Part shown: in pieces, positions 44,283 to 54,682 of the stretch
How the letters are laid out: the number at the start of each line of letters is the position of its first letter
Position numbering within the stretch: position 1 is the first letter of the stretch
Assembly (NCBI GenBank): GCA_009840355.1
Contig: VXNZ01000005.1
Location: 51,456-115,455 of the forward strand
DNA length: 64,000 nucleotides
Direction of reading: 5' to 3'
Source of the DNA: Chloroflexota bacterium
GTDB taxonomy: Bacteria > Chloroflexota > Dehalococcoidia > Lucifugimonadales > JADFKI01
The notes under the pieces: generated by a model
What the model saw: only the letters and a program-made list of their open reading frames with translations
What the model was told of the DNA's origin: nothing
Database searches by the model: none
Position numbers and translations under genes: made by a program

Positions 44283-45353
44283 ATGTGGCAGGTTACAGAG
44301 GACGATTTGGCGCACATCGCCACCGGCGCGGGTATATTGGGCACGGGTGGCGGCGGCAATCCGTATATCGGGCGACTGCGCGCGCGGCAGGCGATCCGTG
44401 AGTGGGGTCCCGTTAGCGTGCTGTCGCCGGACGAACTGCCGGACGATGCGCGCGTGGTCTGTGTGGGCGGCATTGGCGCGCCGACCGTGGGCATCGAAAA
44501 GGTGCGCGACTTGCAGTCCTACCACGCACTCCGCGCCATCGAAGAGTACACCGGCGAGCAGGCGACCGCGCTGATTTCCAACGAAATTGGCGGCAGCAAC
44601 TCGGTCGAACCGCTGATACCGGCTGCGATGGCAGGGCTGCCCGTAGTAGATGCCGACGGTATGGGACGCGCCTTCCCGGAGTTTCAGATGAAGACATTCT
44701 TCGTCTATGGCGTACCCTGCTGCCCGATGGCGGTCGCAGACGAGAAGGGCAACTCGGTCATAATCCGCGACACGATTACGCCGCACTGGGCAGAGCGGCT
44801 GGCGCGCGCCACCACGATACAGATGGGCTGCGTGGCGTGCTATGCCGTCGCGCCTATGTCCGCGGAGCAGGTGCGGCGCACGGCGATCCCGAATTCGCTG
44901 ACCCTGGCACGCGAGCTAGGCAGTGCCGTAGAGCAAGCGCGTGACAACGGCGGCGACCCGATCGCCGCAATACTCGCCACCTGCCCGGGCAAGGTGCTGT
45001 TCTCCGGCAAGGTCGTTGACATCGAACGGCGCACCACCGCAGGGTTCGCGCGCGGGTCGGTTACCATCGACGGGCTGGACGACTTCGCGGACGGGCAAAT
45101 GGTTATCGACTTCCAGAACGAGAACCTTATCGCGCGGCTGAACGGCGAGATTGTTTGCATCGTGCCCGACCTAATTTGCGCCGTTGCGACAGACGGCGGC
45201 GAGCCGGTTACCACCGAGTTGATGCGCTACGGATTGCGCGTTACGATTCTCGGATTTCCCGCGCCGACGCTGTGGACCACGCCCGAGGGTTTGGCGGTGG
45301 CAGGTCCGAAGGCATTCGGCTACGACGCCGAGTACTCACCCCTGACGGTGTGA
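44283..45353 (+). CDS. DUF917 (S-methyl-thiohydantoin desulfurase-like) protein
   Basis: A 356-residue DUF917 protein. GAGILGTGGGGNPYIG is the N-terminal glycine-rich signature, ISNEIGGSNSVEPLI and VVDADGMGRAFPEFQM follow, and the C-terminal half (about 200-350) is the second DUF917 domain with DLICAVATDGGEPV. The family is now linked to S-methyl-thiohydantoin desulfurases and is very often encoded next to hydantoinase A proteins, as here with the gene at 45598. AAGG stands about 10 nt before the ATG at 44283; a TTG at 44253 would add 10 residues. Confidence 0.9.
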   Translation: MWQVTEDDLAHIATGAGILGTGGGGNPYIGRLRARQAIREWGPVSVLSPDELPDDARVVCVGGIGAPTVGIEKVRDLQSYHALRAIEEYTGEQATALISNEIGGSNSVEPLIPAAMAGLPVVDADGMGRAFPEFQMKTFFVYGVPCCPMAVADEKGNSVIIRDTITPHWAERLARATTIQMGCVACYAVAPMSAEQVRRTAIPNSLTLARELGSAVEQARDNGGDPIAAILATCPGKVLFSGKVVDIERRTTAGFARGSVTIDGLDDFADGQMVIDFQNENLIARLNGEIVCIVPDLICAVATDGGEPVTTELMRYGLRVTILGFPAPTLWTTPEGLAVAGPKAFGYDAEYSPLTV

Positions 45354-45597
45354 TTCAACGGTGTAATGCAACTGTAAGACTTGAAGCTGTACGCTGTCAG
45401 CGCAATCCATCAGCACTGCTTTTAGACTTAAACACTGCGTAATTATGCCGTTCCCCTTGTCCCATTTTTCTTGGAAGCATATTGCGGGTGGGGATAAATC
45501 GATTTGTACGCGTCTCTTCGCTACTGGATGGGCATGGATGGACTGCGAAATGAACCCGTAATGCCCGTAACGAATGTAAGTATGTAAGGCAAGCGCA

Positions 45598-47157
45598 ATG
45601 TTCTTGGGAGTGGATGTAGGCGGCACGAATACTGACGCCGTGCTGATGGACGGGCAGGAGCTTCGCGCCGCCGCGAAAGTGCCGACGAGCGAGGATGTAA
45701 CATCGGGCATCGTGGACGCCATCAGCGAGCTGCTGCGACAGGGCATCGACAGTGAGCGCGTGGCTGCGGTGATGGTTGGCACAACACACTTCACAAACGC
45801 GCTGCTTGAGCACAAGGGCTTGTGTCCGACCGGCGTGATACGTCTTGCGCTGCCCGCGACTCAACTGCTGCCGCCGCTTGTTGACTGGGATGACGACCTG
45901 AAGAACGCGATGGGCGGATTAAGCTGCATGGTTGGCGGCGGCAACGAATTCGACGGGCGCGAGATTGCCGCGCTCGACCGCGATGGTGTATGCGATGCGG
46001 CGCAGCGCTTCCGAGAGCAAGGCGTCAGGGCGATCGCGGTTAGTGGCGTGTTCTCGCCGGTTGACCCTTCGCACGAGAAGGAGGCGGGCGCGCTCATCCG
46101 CGAGATTGCGCCGGATATGCGCGTATGCCTGTCGCATGAAAACGGGCGCATGGGACTGCTGGAACGCGAGAACGCCGCCGTGCTGAACGCTTGCCTTGCC
46201 GATGTCGCAGTGTCAACCGTCAAGGGCATCGAGGGCGCGTTGCAACGGCTGGGCATTGCCGCGCCGCTGTTCATGAGCCAGAATGACGGCACACTGATGG
46301 ACACCGCTTTCGCGTCCCAATTCCCTGTGCTAACGGTCTCGTCCGGTCCCACGAACAGCATGCGTGGCGCGGCGTACCTGTCCGGCATCGAGGACGGCAT
46401 TGTCGTGGACATCGGCGGCACTTCAACCGATGTGGGCGCGCTGGTCAAGGGATTTCCGCGTGAATCTGCGGTCGCGGTGGACATATCCGGCGTCCGCACG
46501 AACTTCCGCACGCCGGATATGGTGTCGGTCGCGCTCGGCGGCGGCACTGTCGTGGAAGAAGACCCGCTGCGTATGGGACCGGAAAGCGTGGGCTATCGAC
46601 TGACGGACAGGGCGCTGGTATTCGGAGGCGACACGCTCACAACGACGGACATAGCAGTGGCAAGCGGCAGGGCGCGGCTTGGCGATTGGCGACGGCTCGG
46701 CGGAATGAAGCGCGCCGTAGTGCAACGGTGCGTCGCTGAAATCGAAGCGCGCGCCGAGTCCGCCGTTGACCGCGTGAAGCTGAGCCGGGGCGATATGCCG
46801 GTGGTGCTTGTCGGAGGCGGGAACATCCTGCTTAGCGACACGCTGGCAGGCGCGTCACAAGTGCTGCGGCCCAAACACGCGGAGGTGGCGAACGCCATCG
46901 GCGCGGCGATAGCGCAGATCGGCGGGCAGGTGGAGCGCGTGTACTCACTGGAAGGCAGCAACAGCCGCGATGAAGCGATCGCAGACTGCAAGGCAGCGGC
47001 GATACGGCAGGCAGTCACCGCAGGCGCGGAGCCATCGTCCATCGAAGTCGTCGATGTCGAAGAAGTGCCGCTGACCTACGTCCCCAGCAACGCCACGCGC
47101 GTCCGCGTAAAGGCGGTCGGCTCAATAGCGCCGGACAGGTTGAGGCAAACCGCGTAA
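45598..47157 (+). CDS. Hydantoinase/oxoprolinase A-type protein
   Basis: A 519-residue HyuA-family protein. GVDVGGTNTDAVLMDG is the ATP phosphate loop of the ASKHA fold, TTHFTNAL and the VSHENGRMG-like segment follow, then SSGPTNSMRGAAYLSG, VVDIGGTSTDVGAL (second phosphate loop) and the C-terminal VLVGGGNILL. ATP-dependent hydrolysis of a cyclic amide is expected. It is shorter than the 5-oxoprolinase type and has no HyuB partner, fitting the DUF917-associated subgroup. AAGG lies about 9 nt before the ATG. The 244-nt gap to DUF917 holds no recognisable site. Confidence 0.9.
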   Translation: MFLGVDVGGTNTDAVLMDGQELRAAAKVPTSEDVTSGIVDAISELLRQGIDSERVAAVMVGTTHFTNALLEHKGLCPTGVIRLALPATQLLPPLVDWDDDLKNAMGGLSCMVGGGNEFDGREIAALDRDGVCDAAQRFREQGVRAIAVSGVFSPVDPSHEKEAGALIREIAPDMRVCLSHENGRMGLLERENAAVLNACLADVAVSTVKGIEGALQRLGIAAPLFMSQNDGTLMDTAFASQFPVLTVSSGPTNSMRGAAYLSGIEDGIVVDIGGTSTDVGALVKGFPRESAVAVDISGVRTNFRTPDMVSVALGGGTVVEEDPLRMGPESVGYRLTDRALVFGGDTLTTTDIAVASGRARLGDWRRLGGMKRAVVQRCVAEIEARAESAVDRVKLSRGDMPVVLVGGGNILLSDTLAGASQVLRPKHAEVANAIGAAIAQIGGQVERVYSLEGSNSRDEAIADCKAAAIRQAVTAGAEPSSIEVVDVEEVPLTYVPSNATRVRVKAVGSIAPDRLRQTA

Positions 47158-47174
47158 TTCGATTCAACCCAACT

Positions 47175-47203
47175 ATTCCTTCCCCTTGATGAGGGAAGGA
47201 ATA
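47175..47203. repeat. Palindrome, repeat family B
   Basis: ATTCCTTCCCCTTGATGAGG and GAAGGAATA form a 10-bp stem just after the HyuA stop; it may act as a terminator-like hairpin. Confidence 0.4.
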
Positions 47204-47249
47204 GTAAGTCCGGCAATCTCGAAGCGCCCGGACTGCCGGACGCCGATGA

Positions 47250-47775
47250 TTATAAGGCGAAGCTAAGTACGACGAATGCGACTGCGTTGATTATTAGCAC
47301 TGGGATGAACGAAATTAGGATGACGAAGAAAGCTCGCCCAGGTCGATGTATAGTCAAGGCTCTGCCGAATTGCGACTACCATCGCCGCTACTCTCCACGC
47401 AAGCGACACCACCCCGAATAACCCGCCGACCACCGGAACGAAGACTAGTATGCTGAGAAGGCCCGGAGTCTGCGCGAATCCGGTGCATCTCGCGACCTGT
47501 CCCCAGTCTGCCTCAGTATCCTCAGTCTTGAGTATCTTCGTACCGACAAACACGGCAACAAGCGCCCACACAGCCCAGCTCACGATACTGAATACTATGC
47601 CGAAAATTAGAGCTCTGACTATGTCGCCCTCCTCGGATAGAAAGCTACCGATAGCGCCGGCGATGGCGACAATTATCACCACAATGAGCGCATACACCAT
47701 GGCGCCGGAGTCTGCCTCCACTTCCTCAAAGGTTTCTGACCGCAGCAAGGCTGCGCCTATCATTCTGCTAAGCAT
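47250..47775 (-). pseudogene. YIP1-family membrane protein with C-terminal frameshift
   Basis: From ATG 47775 the frame gives a Yip1-type multi-span protein (helices at about 22-45, 52-75, 95-125) up to VAIRQSLDYTST. Then it leaves the family pattern (WASFLRHPN...) and stops at 47263. Removing one base in the GGG/CCC run at 47337-47339 restores RAFFVILISFIPVLIINAVAF, a fifth hydrophobic helix, with a stop at 47250-47252. So one base was gained, by mutation or by sequencing error. The start overlaps the stop of the upstream NHL gene by 8 nt, so the two are translationally coupled and the protein belongs to the NHL/DUF1800 operon. Confidence 0.75.
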
Positions 47776-48799
47776 TTGCTTTTCCCTTCCTTTCACTTGC
47801 TTGGTAGATTTGGATACGATGGCGGCAGCTGTCCACAACGAACATCCTGCCTTTGTCGTCTAGCTTGACCGATGTTGGACTCCAGAAGTACTTCTCAATG
47901 CTGGCGGATTCGTCGCGTGTGTCGTATGTCGTCAATGGATCGAGAGTCGGCGCAAGGTCTGCCCTCCTCCGCTCTTCCAACTCATCCGGATTGGCGCGGA
48001 AGTAATCTTCCGACCACTTGGACAAGCCCGCATCTCCACGGAAATCCGCGAGCGGGTTGCCGTCCGGGTCTATGATTCGCACGCGATGGCTGCCCCAATC
48101 CGCGATGTAGATGTTACTCGCCACATCAAGCGTTACGCCGGACGGCCTGTTCAGCGCAACCTTGCCTATGCCCTGCGCGCCGTATGTCGCAAGATGCTTG
48201 CCGTCCGCATCAAACTTCTGCACACGGTCGTTGCGCCAGTCCGCAACGAACACATTGCCGAGCGCATCGACCGACAAGCCCCAAGGAAAGCTGAATTCGC
48301 CGTCTGCCGTCCCTTCACTGCCCCAACCGCCGAGATATTGCCCGTCCGCCGTGTATCGCTGGATGCGGTGGTTCATGCCGTCCGCGACCAGCAGATTGCC
48401 GTCATCGTCGAACGCGATACCGGACGGGCGGTTGAACTCGCCTGCCAGATTGCCCCGCTTACCCCACCTGCCGACGAACCCACCGTCTGTCTCAAAGATT
48501 GAAATGCGACTCAACGCCTCGTCCGACACATACAGGTTGCCGTCTGCGCCCATAGCCATCGCCGAAGGCCACATCAGCTGCCCTTGTTCCGTGCCGCCGT
48601 ACGCGAACTCGCCGTAATAGTCTTCCTGCACGGTGCAGATGCTGATGCGCTTGGAAATCATCCTCTCCGCGACATCCGATCCGGCGCGATTAAGCACATA
48701 CAGCGTGTCCTCGTCGCCCACGACGAGATCGACCGGGTTGTTGAAGCCGCGTCCGCTGACGGACAGGAAGCCGATGAGGTGGCTATAACGGTAGTTCAT
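47768..48799 (-). CDS. NHL-repeat beta-propeller protein (module 1)
   Basis: A 343-residue propeller with about six NHL blades. Blade motifs include NRPSGIAFDDDGNLLVADGMNH, FPWGLSVDALGNVFVADWRN and NRPSGVTLDVASNIYIADWG. A non-repeat insert with the GLSKWSEDYFRANPDE segment is followed by a final YFWSPTSVKLDDKGRMFVVD blade. There is no signal peptide or membrane helix. It lies 20 nt after the DUF1800 stop and overlaps the Yip1-like gene. It is clearly related to the protein at 56364, including the insert. The ligand is unknown. Confidence 0.87.
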   Translation of the reverse strand: MNYRYSHLIGFLSVSGRGFNNPVDLVVGDEDTLYVLNRAGSDVAERMISKRISICTVQEDYYGEFAYGGTEQGQLMWPSAMAMGADGNLYVSDEALSRISIFETDGGFVGRWGKRGNLAGEFNRPSGIAFDDDGNLLVADGMNHRIQRYTADGQYLGGWGSEGTADGEFSFPWGLSVDALGNVFVADWRNDRVQKFDADGKHLATYGAQGIGKVALNRPSGVTLDVASNIYIADWGSHRVRIIDPDGNPLADFRGDAGLSKWSEDYFRANPDELEERRRADLAPTLDPLTTYDTRDESASIEKYFWSPTSVKLDDKGRMFVVDSCRHRIQIYQASERKGKANA

Positions 48800-48819
48800 A
48801 GTGCGCCTATGCGGGTTTG

Positions 48820-50271
48820 CTATGCGAGCTGATATTCGCGCGTGGCGGCAATGAGCTGCATCATCTCGATTATACGCCGCTCCGGTTCTGCGAAGTCTTC
48901 ATTGAAATCGTCATCATGACCTTCATCAAAGCGCAGATCGCCCAGCATCGCGGCGTGTTCGTCCAATTCACTGCGCGTGCGTGCGGACGGCTCAATGCAG
49001 CCCATCATTTCAAGGCAGACGTCCACGAATTCGCGCGTTGATAGATTGCCTTGCGCGCGAATGCCGTCGATGATGGAGCGCACGCCCGGCTTGGTCTCAT
49101 CGGAGAATAGGTCCACGGCGAAGTTAATGCGGTTGACCAAGCCCGCCGTGTTTATCCACTCGGTCCCGGTGTGCCAGCCCTCCACGCTGGGCGGGTCTAG
49201 AATGCGCTGCCCCATGAAGTTGGACTGAAACCCTAGGCTGATGTCTTCGACCTCCGGGAAGCCAAAGCTGCGTGTTATCCGCGCCGAGCCGACTATCATT
49301 TCAACCGGGCTTTTGACTCGCCGGAATGCCGAATGCTTGAAGAAGTCCGAGTTGAATATCATCCGCAGTGTGGAGCGCATATCGTAGTCGGTCTCGATGA
49401 GATGCGCCGCGATGGTGTTGACCGCGTCCGCGTTCTTAGGTGCGACGGTTTGCCACGCGGGGACTTGCGCCTCGTCTTCAACGAAGAAGTTGTACAGATG
49501 CCGTGCCAAGAAACGCGCGGTCGCCGGGTTCGCACAGATTATGTCGATAACATCTTCACCGTCGAAATCGCCGCGTGCGCCGAGGAACGCCTTGTCGCCG
49601 TGATCGTGATCATCTGCGCGGTACTGGAACTGCCAGTCGAGCCTTCCGTATGGCCATACCGAATCCCGCGACACACGCGAGGTGTGCAGCGGCGCGTTGT
49701 GTATCGTCCAGCCGGTGAAGGCGCGCGAGCACTGGCGCACATCGTCTTCAGTGTAGTTACCCACGCCCATCGAAAACAACTCAAGGATCTCGCGCCCGTA
49801 GTTCTCGTTCACGGCATCTTTGTGATTGTCCTTGTTGTCCAGCCAGAAAATCATCGCCGGGTCGCGCGAGATATGCACCAGCAAATCACGGAAACTGCCC
49901 AGCCCGTGCCGTCGAAACATCTCGACCTGCTTCAGTATCGCCTTCGGCTGGTTCAGCTTCGTGTAGCCGGTGGCGAAAATGTGATGCCAGAACAGCGCCA
50001 ATTTCTCTTCGAGCGGGCGGCGCGTGTTTATCATGCGGTAGAGCCAGTAGGCTTGGCAACTCTCCACGTAGATGAGGCTGTTCTGGTCGATGTGGTAGCG
50101 CCGAATAAGGTCTTCGTCTTCAAGCGCGGGCGGCGCATTTTCGGGATGCAGCAGTTCCTCGACGGTTGACTCGTAGCCCTGCGCGACATAGCGTTCGAGT
50201 TCCTGCCGACTTTCCCCAAATCCGGCGCGGCGTAGTAGGTGCGCCATCAACGCGAGATTGCTTCTAGCCAT
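48820..50271 (-). CDS. DUF1800 protein (module 1)
   Basis: A 483-residue DUF1800 protein. The N-terminal LMAHLLRRAGFGESRQELE, KLALFWHHIFATGYTK, the GVGNYTEDDVRQCSRAFTGW core and LDPPSVEGWHTGTEWIN are diagnostic. CGGAGATG stands before the ATG at 50271; the frame upstream to 50499 is non-coding. No export signal is visible at the chosen start. DUF1800 genes commonly pair with DUF1501; here the upstream gene is missing and the space beyond 50271 is degenerate DNA. The cellular role of the family is unknown. Confidence 0.9.
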   Translation of the reverse strand: MARSNLALMAHLLRRAGFGESRQELERYVAQGYESTVEELLHPENAPPALEDEDLIRRYHIDQNSLIYVESCQAYWLYRMINTRRPLEEKLALFWHHIFATGYTKLNQPKAILKQVEMFRRHGLGSFRDLLVHISRDPAMIFWLDNKDNHKDAVNENYGREILELFSMGVGNYTEDDVRQCSRAFTGWTIHNAPLHTSRVSRDSVWPYGRLDWQFQYRADDHDHGDKAFLGARGDFDGEDVIDIICANPATARFLARHLYNFFVEDEAQVPAWQTVAPKNADAVNTIAAHLIETDYDMRSTLRMIFNSDFFKHSAFRRVKSPVEMIVGSARITRSFGFPEVEDISLGFQSNFMGQRILDPPSVEGWHTGTEWINTAGLVNRINFAVDLFSDETKPGVRSIIDGIRAQGNLSTREFVDVCLEMMGCIEPSARTRSELDEHAAMLGDLRFDEGHDDDFNEDFAEPERRIIEMMQLIAATREYQLA

Positions 50272-51004
50272 TGCGCATCTCCGTAATCCACGCTTGCGTA
50301 TCTTCAGCACTGCCCTATACTGGCAACAGCAATGTTGGCGCCAAGGGGCTTCATTATATCCAACGATGTGCGGACTCTCAACTGGCGTGCGACATCTTAG
50401 TGGTGGGCATAACTCACTCTTGAGCGGACTAATAGACAAGAAAGTTACCGCAGTCGATTCGGCACTGCCACTCACTTGGCGCTTGACGGCGCAGGGCACG
50501 ACTTCGCAGGCGACGGTTCGCTAATCGCGCACAGCACCGGCGCAAGCCGCTACCCGCAGCGTGGTCAGTCCAACCTGTGAGCGATGCGCGACGAGCGAAT
50601 ACGACATCAATCCATTCCACCTAGCCATCCAGCGTTCGCAAGGCTGCGTTATCGAGCGTGAGATTCTCTCCATTGGTCTCAACGTTTGGCACCACCGATT
50701 GACTAACTTCAAGAAAATCCCCCACGCCGCCTTGTGATAGCCTCCTTGCCTCTCAAAGCTTCCTGAAACGGCTGCCAACACTATCAGCCATACTCTTCCC
50801 ATAAGACCACGCACAGAGATTGGCATATATGACTAAGAGTAACAGCCCCTTATATGACTGTTAGTTATCTGGCGAAGGAGTTTAAGGATGACCGCAACTG
50901 ACAATTCATCACCAGAAGTCACCAACTCGGTCGGGGAACTCCAAGTCCACAGAAAAACTGTGGACGGCTCCCTTTCAATCACGTCGTCTCTCCAGAGACT
51001 CTCG
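50272..51004. other. 733-nt stretch with no recognisable gene
   Basis: No frame here resembles a known family. A possible 5' gene fragment begins with ATG 50888 after GAAGGAG and reads MTATDNSSPEVTNSVGELQV before running into the antisense of dnaE2 (51005). A small palindrome CCACAGAAAAACTGTGG lies near 50949. I see no remnant of a DUF1501 gene, which would be expected upstream of DUF1800. Confidence 0.5.
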
Positions 51005-54000
51005 TCAGCGCCAGTTATGCGCCTCCGGCATTCGCACACCGGAGCGCAGTGCCCGCACCTCGGACACGATGGTGTTGGAAGTGCCGTCCCAGCGCGAGAT
51101 TTCGCCCGCAATCAGCACTACCTGGCTGCCCAGCTCTCTCTTGCACTGCTTATAGATGTGAGGCCACAGGATGACCTGCGCGTCCCCAGTCTCATCCTCG
51201 ATGGTCACGAATATCGTGCCGTCCCTGCCCTTCGGGTGCTGCCGAGCGACGGGCCAGCCGGCGACCAGCACGGGCGCGCCGTCGTCCAGTCTGTCAACTT
51301 CGGCGCAGGTCATCACTTCCGACTCCAGCGTGGGACGCACGAACTCCATAAGATGACCGCGCGGGTATATTCCCATCACGGCGTACTCGGCGGCCATCTT
51401 CTCCGAGTCCGTGAAGTCCGCAAGCCGCGGCATGCTCGCATCCATAGATGTGGGCAGCACTGCCTGCCCGTTCCTCCCCGGACGCAGGTGCAGTCCCGCC
51501 TCCCAGAGCGATTGCCTGCGGTTGGGGGTAACACCGTCAAACGCGCCCGCCATGACCAGCGAATCCACCGCCTGCGGCTTCAAGCCCGTGCGCCGCACGA
51601 GGTCGCCCGCGCCGATGTATGCGCCGCCGTGTTGCCGCTCCCGCAGGATGGTCTCTGCGCCGGACTTTCCTACATCCCTGATGAAGCGCAGTCCCAACAG
51701 CACAGACTTGCCCTGCGGAACGCACTTCTCGTCGGAGAGATTGATGCACGGGTTCAGGAAGGGCACGCCGAAGCGCCGGGCGTCTTGCTTCAGCGTCTCC
51801 ACCGGGTAGAAGCCCATCGGCTGGTTGTTCATCAGTGCCGTGAAGAATTCGGTCGGATGGTATCGCTTGAGCCACGCCGCCTGGTACGCGGTGATGCAGA
51901 ACGCATGCGAGTGGGACTCCGGGAACATGTAATGTCCATTAACCTTGTTGAATATCTTCCTCGCTATTTCTTCCGAAACACCGTTGGCTTGCGCTCCGGC
52001 CAGAAAACGCTCCCAGTGCTTCGCTATCAGGTGCTCGTTGTTGGGTCTTGCGAATGCACGGCGCACCTCATCCGCCTGCGTCGCGCTCATTTCGCCCACA
52101 TCCATGACGAGCTGCACCACCTGCTCCTGCCACACTATAATGCCCCAGCCGCGTTCCAAGGCGCGCTCTTCCAACGGGTGGTCGTAGTCCCACTCTACGC
52201 CGTGGCGGTAGCGATCTATGAACTGCGATACCGCGCTGCCCTGCATGCCCACGCCCGGTCGTATGAGCGCCACCTGATACGCAAGGTCGCGCAGGTTGCG
52301 AGAGCGCAGGCGCTGCGCTATCTTGAGCTGCGCCGGAGATTGCAGCAGGAACACCCCCTTCGAGTTGCCCATGTTTATCATGTCGTACACCGCATCGTCC
52401 CCGGGACTTATCCTGCTCAGGTCCGGACGCTCGTCCGTGCGATCCTCAGTGAGAATCGAGCGCTTCCTCTATCTGGTCCAATACGGGCAAGGACAGAATG
52501 TCTATCTTGGCGAAGCCGGCGTCCTGCACGCTGTCTTTGTTCCAGTCCATTATGTAGCGCCCGTCCATCGCTCCGGCTCTCACCGGCACGGTCTCCGGGA
52601 TGGGCGAGCTGCTCAGTATCATTCCGCCCACATGCTGCCCCAGCGAGCGGGGCGCGCCCATAAGCTGCGGCGCGAGTTCCACAAGCGTACTCCAGCCCGG
52701 CGCATCCACCCTGTCCCTGAATCCGGGCATCTGGCGCATCTCTTCGCCCATCGTCTTCGCGTCGCCCGATAGTCCCTGCTTGGACAGCAGCTTGAGCTGC
52801 TCTCGCGGCAGCCCCAGTGCATTGCCCATGTCCTGTATGACGCCCTTCAGCCTGTATGTGCCGATTGCGCCCGCCAGCACCGCGTGTTCCGATCCGAAAC
52901 GCTGGTGGACGCGCTCAATCAGTGCGTCCCGGATGCTCCTGGGGAAATCGAGGTCTATGTCGGGCAGTGTTCCCACTTCCTCGGAGATGAAGCGCTCAAG
53001 GCTGAGGTCACACGCGAGCGGATCGATGTGGCTGATGCCTATGAGGTAGCCCACAAGCAGCGCGACGGACGAGCCGCGTCCCCTGCCCGGCGGCCTGGCT
53101 TCAAGCGGCACCTCGGGACTCACAAGCCCGCGCTCCAACATAATCTCCCGCGCTATCAGCGCAATCTCCCTGTACAGCAGCAGAAAGCCCGCCATGCCGT
53201 GAAGCTCTATGAGCCTGAATTCTTCGCGCAGGCGTTGCTCCACTTCTTCTGTTACTGAGCCATAGCGCCGAGCGGCGGCTTCGTAGCACAGCCTCTCAAG
53301 GTAGGACTGGGGCGTGTATCCATCCGGAACATCGGCATCCGGCAGGCAGTATCCCAGATCGGTGTCGAGGTTGAAGTCGCAGCTCTCAGAGATTCGCAGG
53401 ATGTTGTCGAGCGCCTCTGGACAGTGGCGGAATAGGCGCCTCATCCGTTCCGCCGACTTCAGGCAGGACTGGTCATTAGGCCTGATGTAACGCAGCGCGC
53501 GGTCTGTTGTCGTGTTGTGGGCGGCTGCGACAAGGGCATGCTGAAGCCTGCAACGCTCTGGCGTGTGGTAGAGCGCGTCATTCGTTGCGACCACGGAAAC
53601 GCCGCAGTCGTGGGCGAGATTTATCAGCCGCCTGTTTCTCTTGGTATCTCCATACAGAAAATTCTGCTGGAGTTCTATGTACACGCCGTCGGGTCCGTAC
53701 CATTCCATGTACTGCCGCGTTTGCTCCAGCGCTTGAAACTGCCGTCTCCGCTGCACAAGGTTGGACAGGAGACTGTCGCGCCCGCCTGCGAGCAGCACCG
53801 TTCCCTCGGTGTGCGCGGGCAGGTACGCAGGGTCAAGGCGCGGCTCGCGGCGGTCGTGCCCGTTCGCCAGCGTGAGCAGCCGTGATATGTTGCCGTAGCC
53901 CTCGCGAGTGCGAGCAAGCAGTGTTAGCCGGCTGCCGTCCGTCAACGTGAGTTCACATCCGTTGACGGGCTTTATGCCCAGGCTATTGGCGAGACGGGCG

Positions 54001-54161
54001 AACTCCAGCGCACCGCACAAATTGGTGTCCGTCAGGGCGAGCGCCGGGTAGCCGTACTCCGATGCCTGCGCGAGCAGCTCATGGACATGGGACGCGCCCT
54101 GTCCGAAAGAGTAGAAACTCTTGCAGTGAAGCTCTGCGTATTTTGCCTGCTTGGATGACAT
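51005..54161 (-). pseudogene. dnaE2: Error-prone DNA polymerase DnaE2, split by one frameshift
   Basis: The N-terminal frame (54161 to 52446, 571 codons) holds a PHP domain (residues 8-75) with HCK where HxH is usual, then PDIDLDF with catalytic D401 and D403, and D554 in KIDILSL. It ends in ALDSH-stop. In the other frame the protein continues at once, LTEDRTDERPDLSRISPGDD, into the second frame (52390 to 51005) with the remaining palm/finger, helix-hairpin-helix and OB-fold (GTIFVTIEDETGDAQVILWP). One extra A on the plus strand at 52454-52455 (GATTCTC for GATCTC) explains the break. All catalytic residues survive, so decay is recent or the base is a sequencing error. It lies directly downstream of the imuB remnant. 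Confidence 0.88.
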
Positions 54162-54189
54162 CATTTCCTGTGTATGATTTAAGAACACG

Positions 54190-54637
54190 CTCGTCCTGAG
54201 CTTGTCGAAGTGCCTGCTCCCATACAGACAGAGGGCAAATTTCGCAAGCGCGAGATTCCTCTTCCAGCAGACTGAGCTGTCTGCCGGACTCTGCGCTGAT
54301 GTCTCCCACGGTCGGCGTCAGGTCTTCCATGGGAGCGTCTGGTCTGGCGGTTGTGCCTCAACCCGGTCTCTGACCTGAAGCAGCGCCTCTACGACATCCT
54401 CGAACACGCGCCGGTAGTACGGCTCGTCCGCATCGAGTACAATAAGGCCGTTGTGGCAGGACACGGCTTGTTCCAGAGTTATTCCCACCCTTGCGGAAGC
54501 CCTGCGGAGGTGTCAACTACCAGAGGCTTCCCATTTGTCCTGTCCACTACGGCTATCGGGCTGTCTCTCAGGTGCGCGTATCTTCGCAGTTCCGACTTGG
54601 CTCTCAGATACGTGATGAGCAGGCAGACTATCCTCAT
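54190..54637 (-). pseudogene. imuB: imuB (Y-family polymerase-like) remnant
   Basis: From ATG 54637 (GGAGG before it) the frame reads RIVCLLITYLRAKSELRRYA...SAGLPQG, then W-E-stop. A one-base shift continues VGITLEQAVSCHNGLIVLDADEP...EALLQVRDRVEAQPPDQ, typical of the N-terminal catalytic-like part of ImuB/DinB proteins. It then jumps to a short C-terminal-looking piece, EDLTPTVGDISAESGRQLSL. About 250 residues from the middle are missing. Near its end lies TCGTCCTGAGCTTGTCGAAG (54191-54210, plus strand), a motif widespread as an interspersed repeat. So the gene has one frameshift and a large internal deletion and cannot make ImuB. Confidence 0.8.
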
Positions 54638-54682
54638 ATTGCCTCCGTCAGGTTTACCGCGCATCAGGGAGATGCATGACGA

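Noticed and set aside
50888..52663. 591-codon plus-strand frame
   Set aside because: Nearly all of it is antisense to the C-terminal half of dnaE2. Only the first 110 nt could be a gene fragment.
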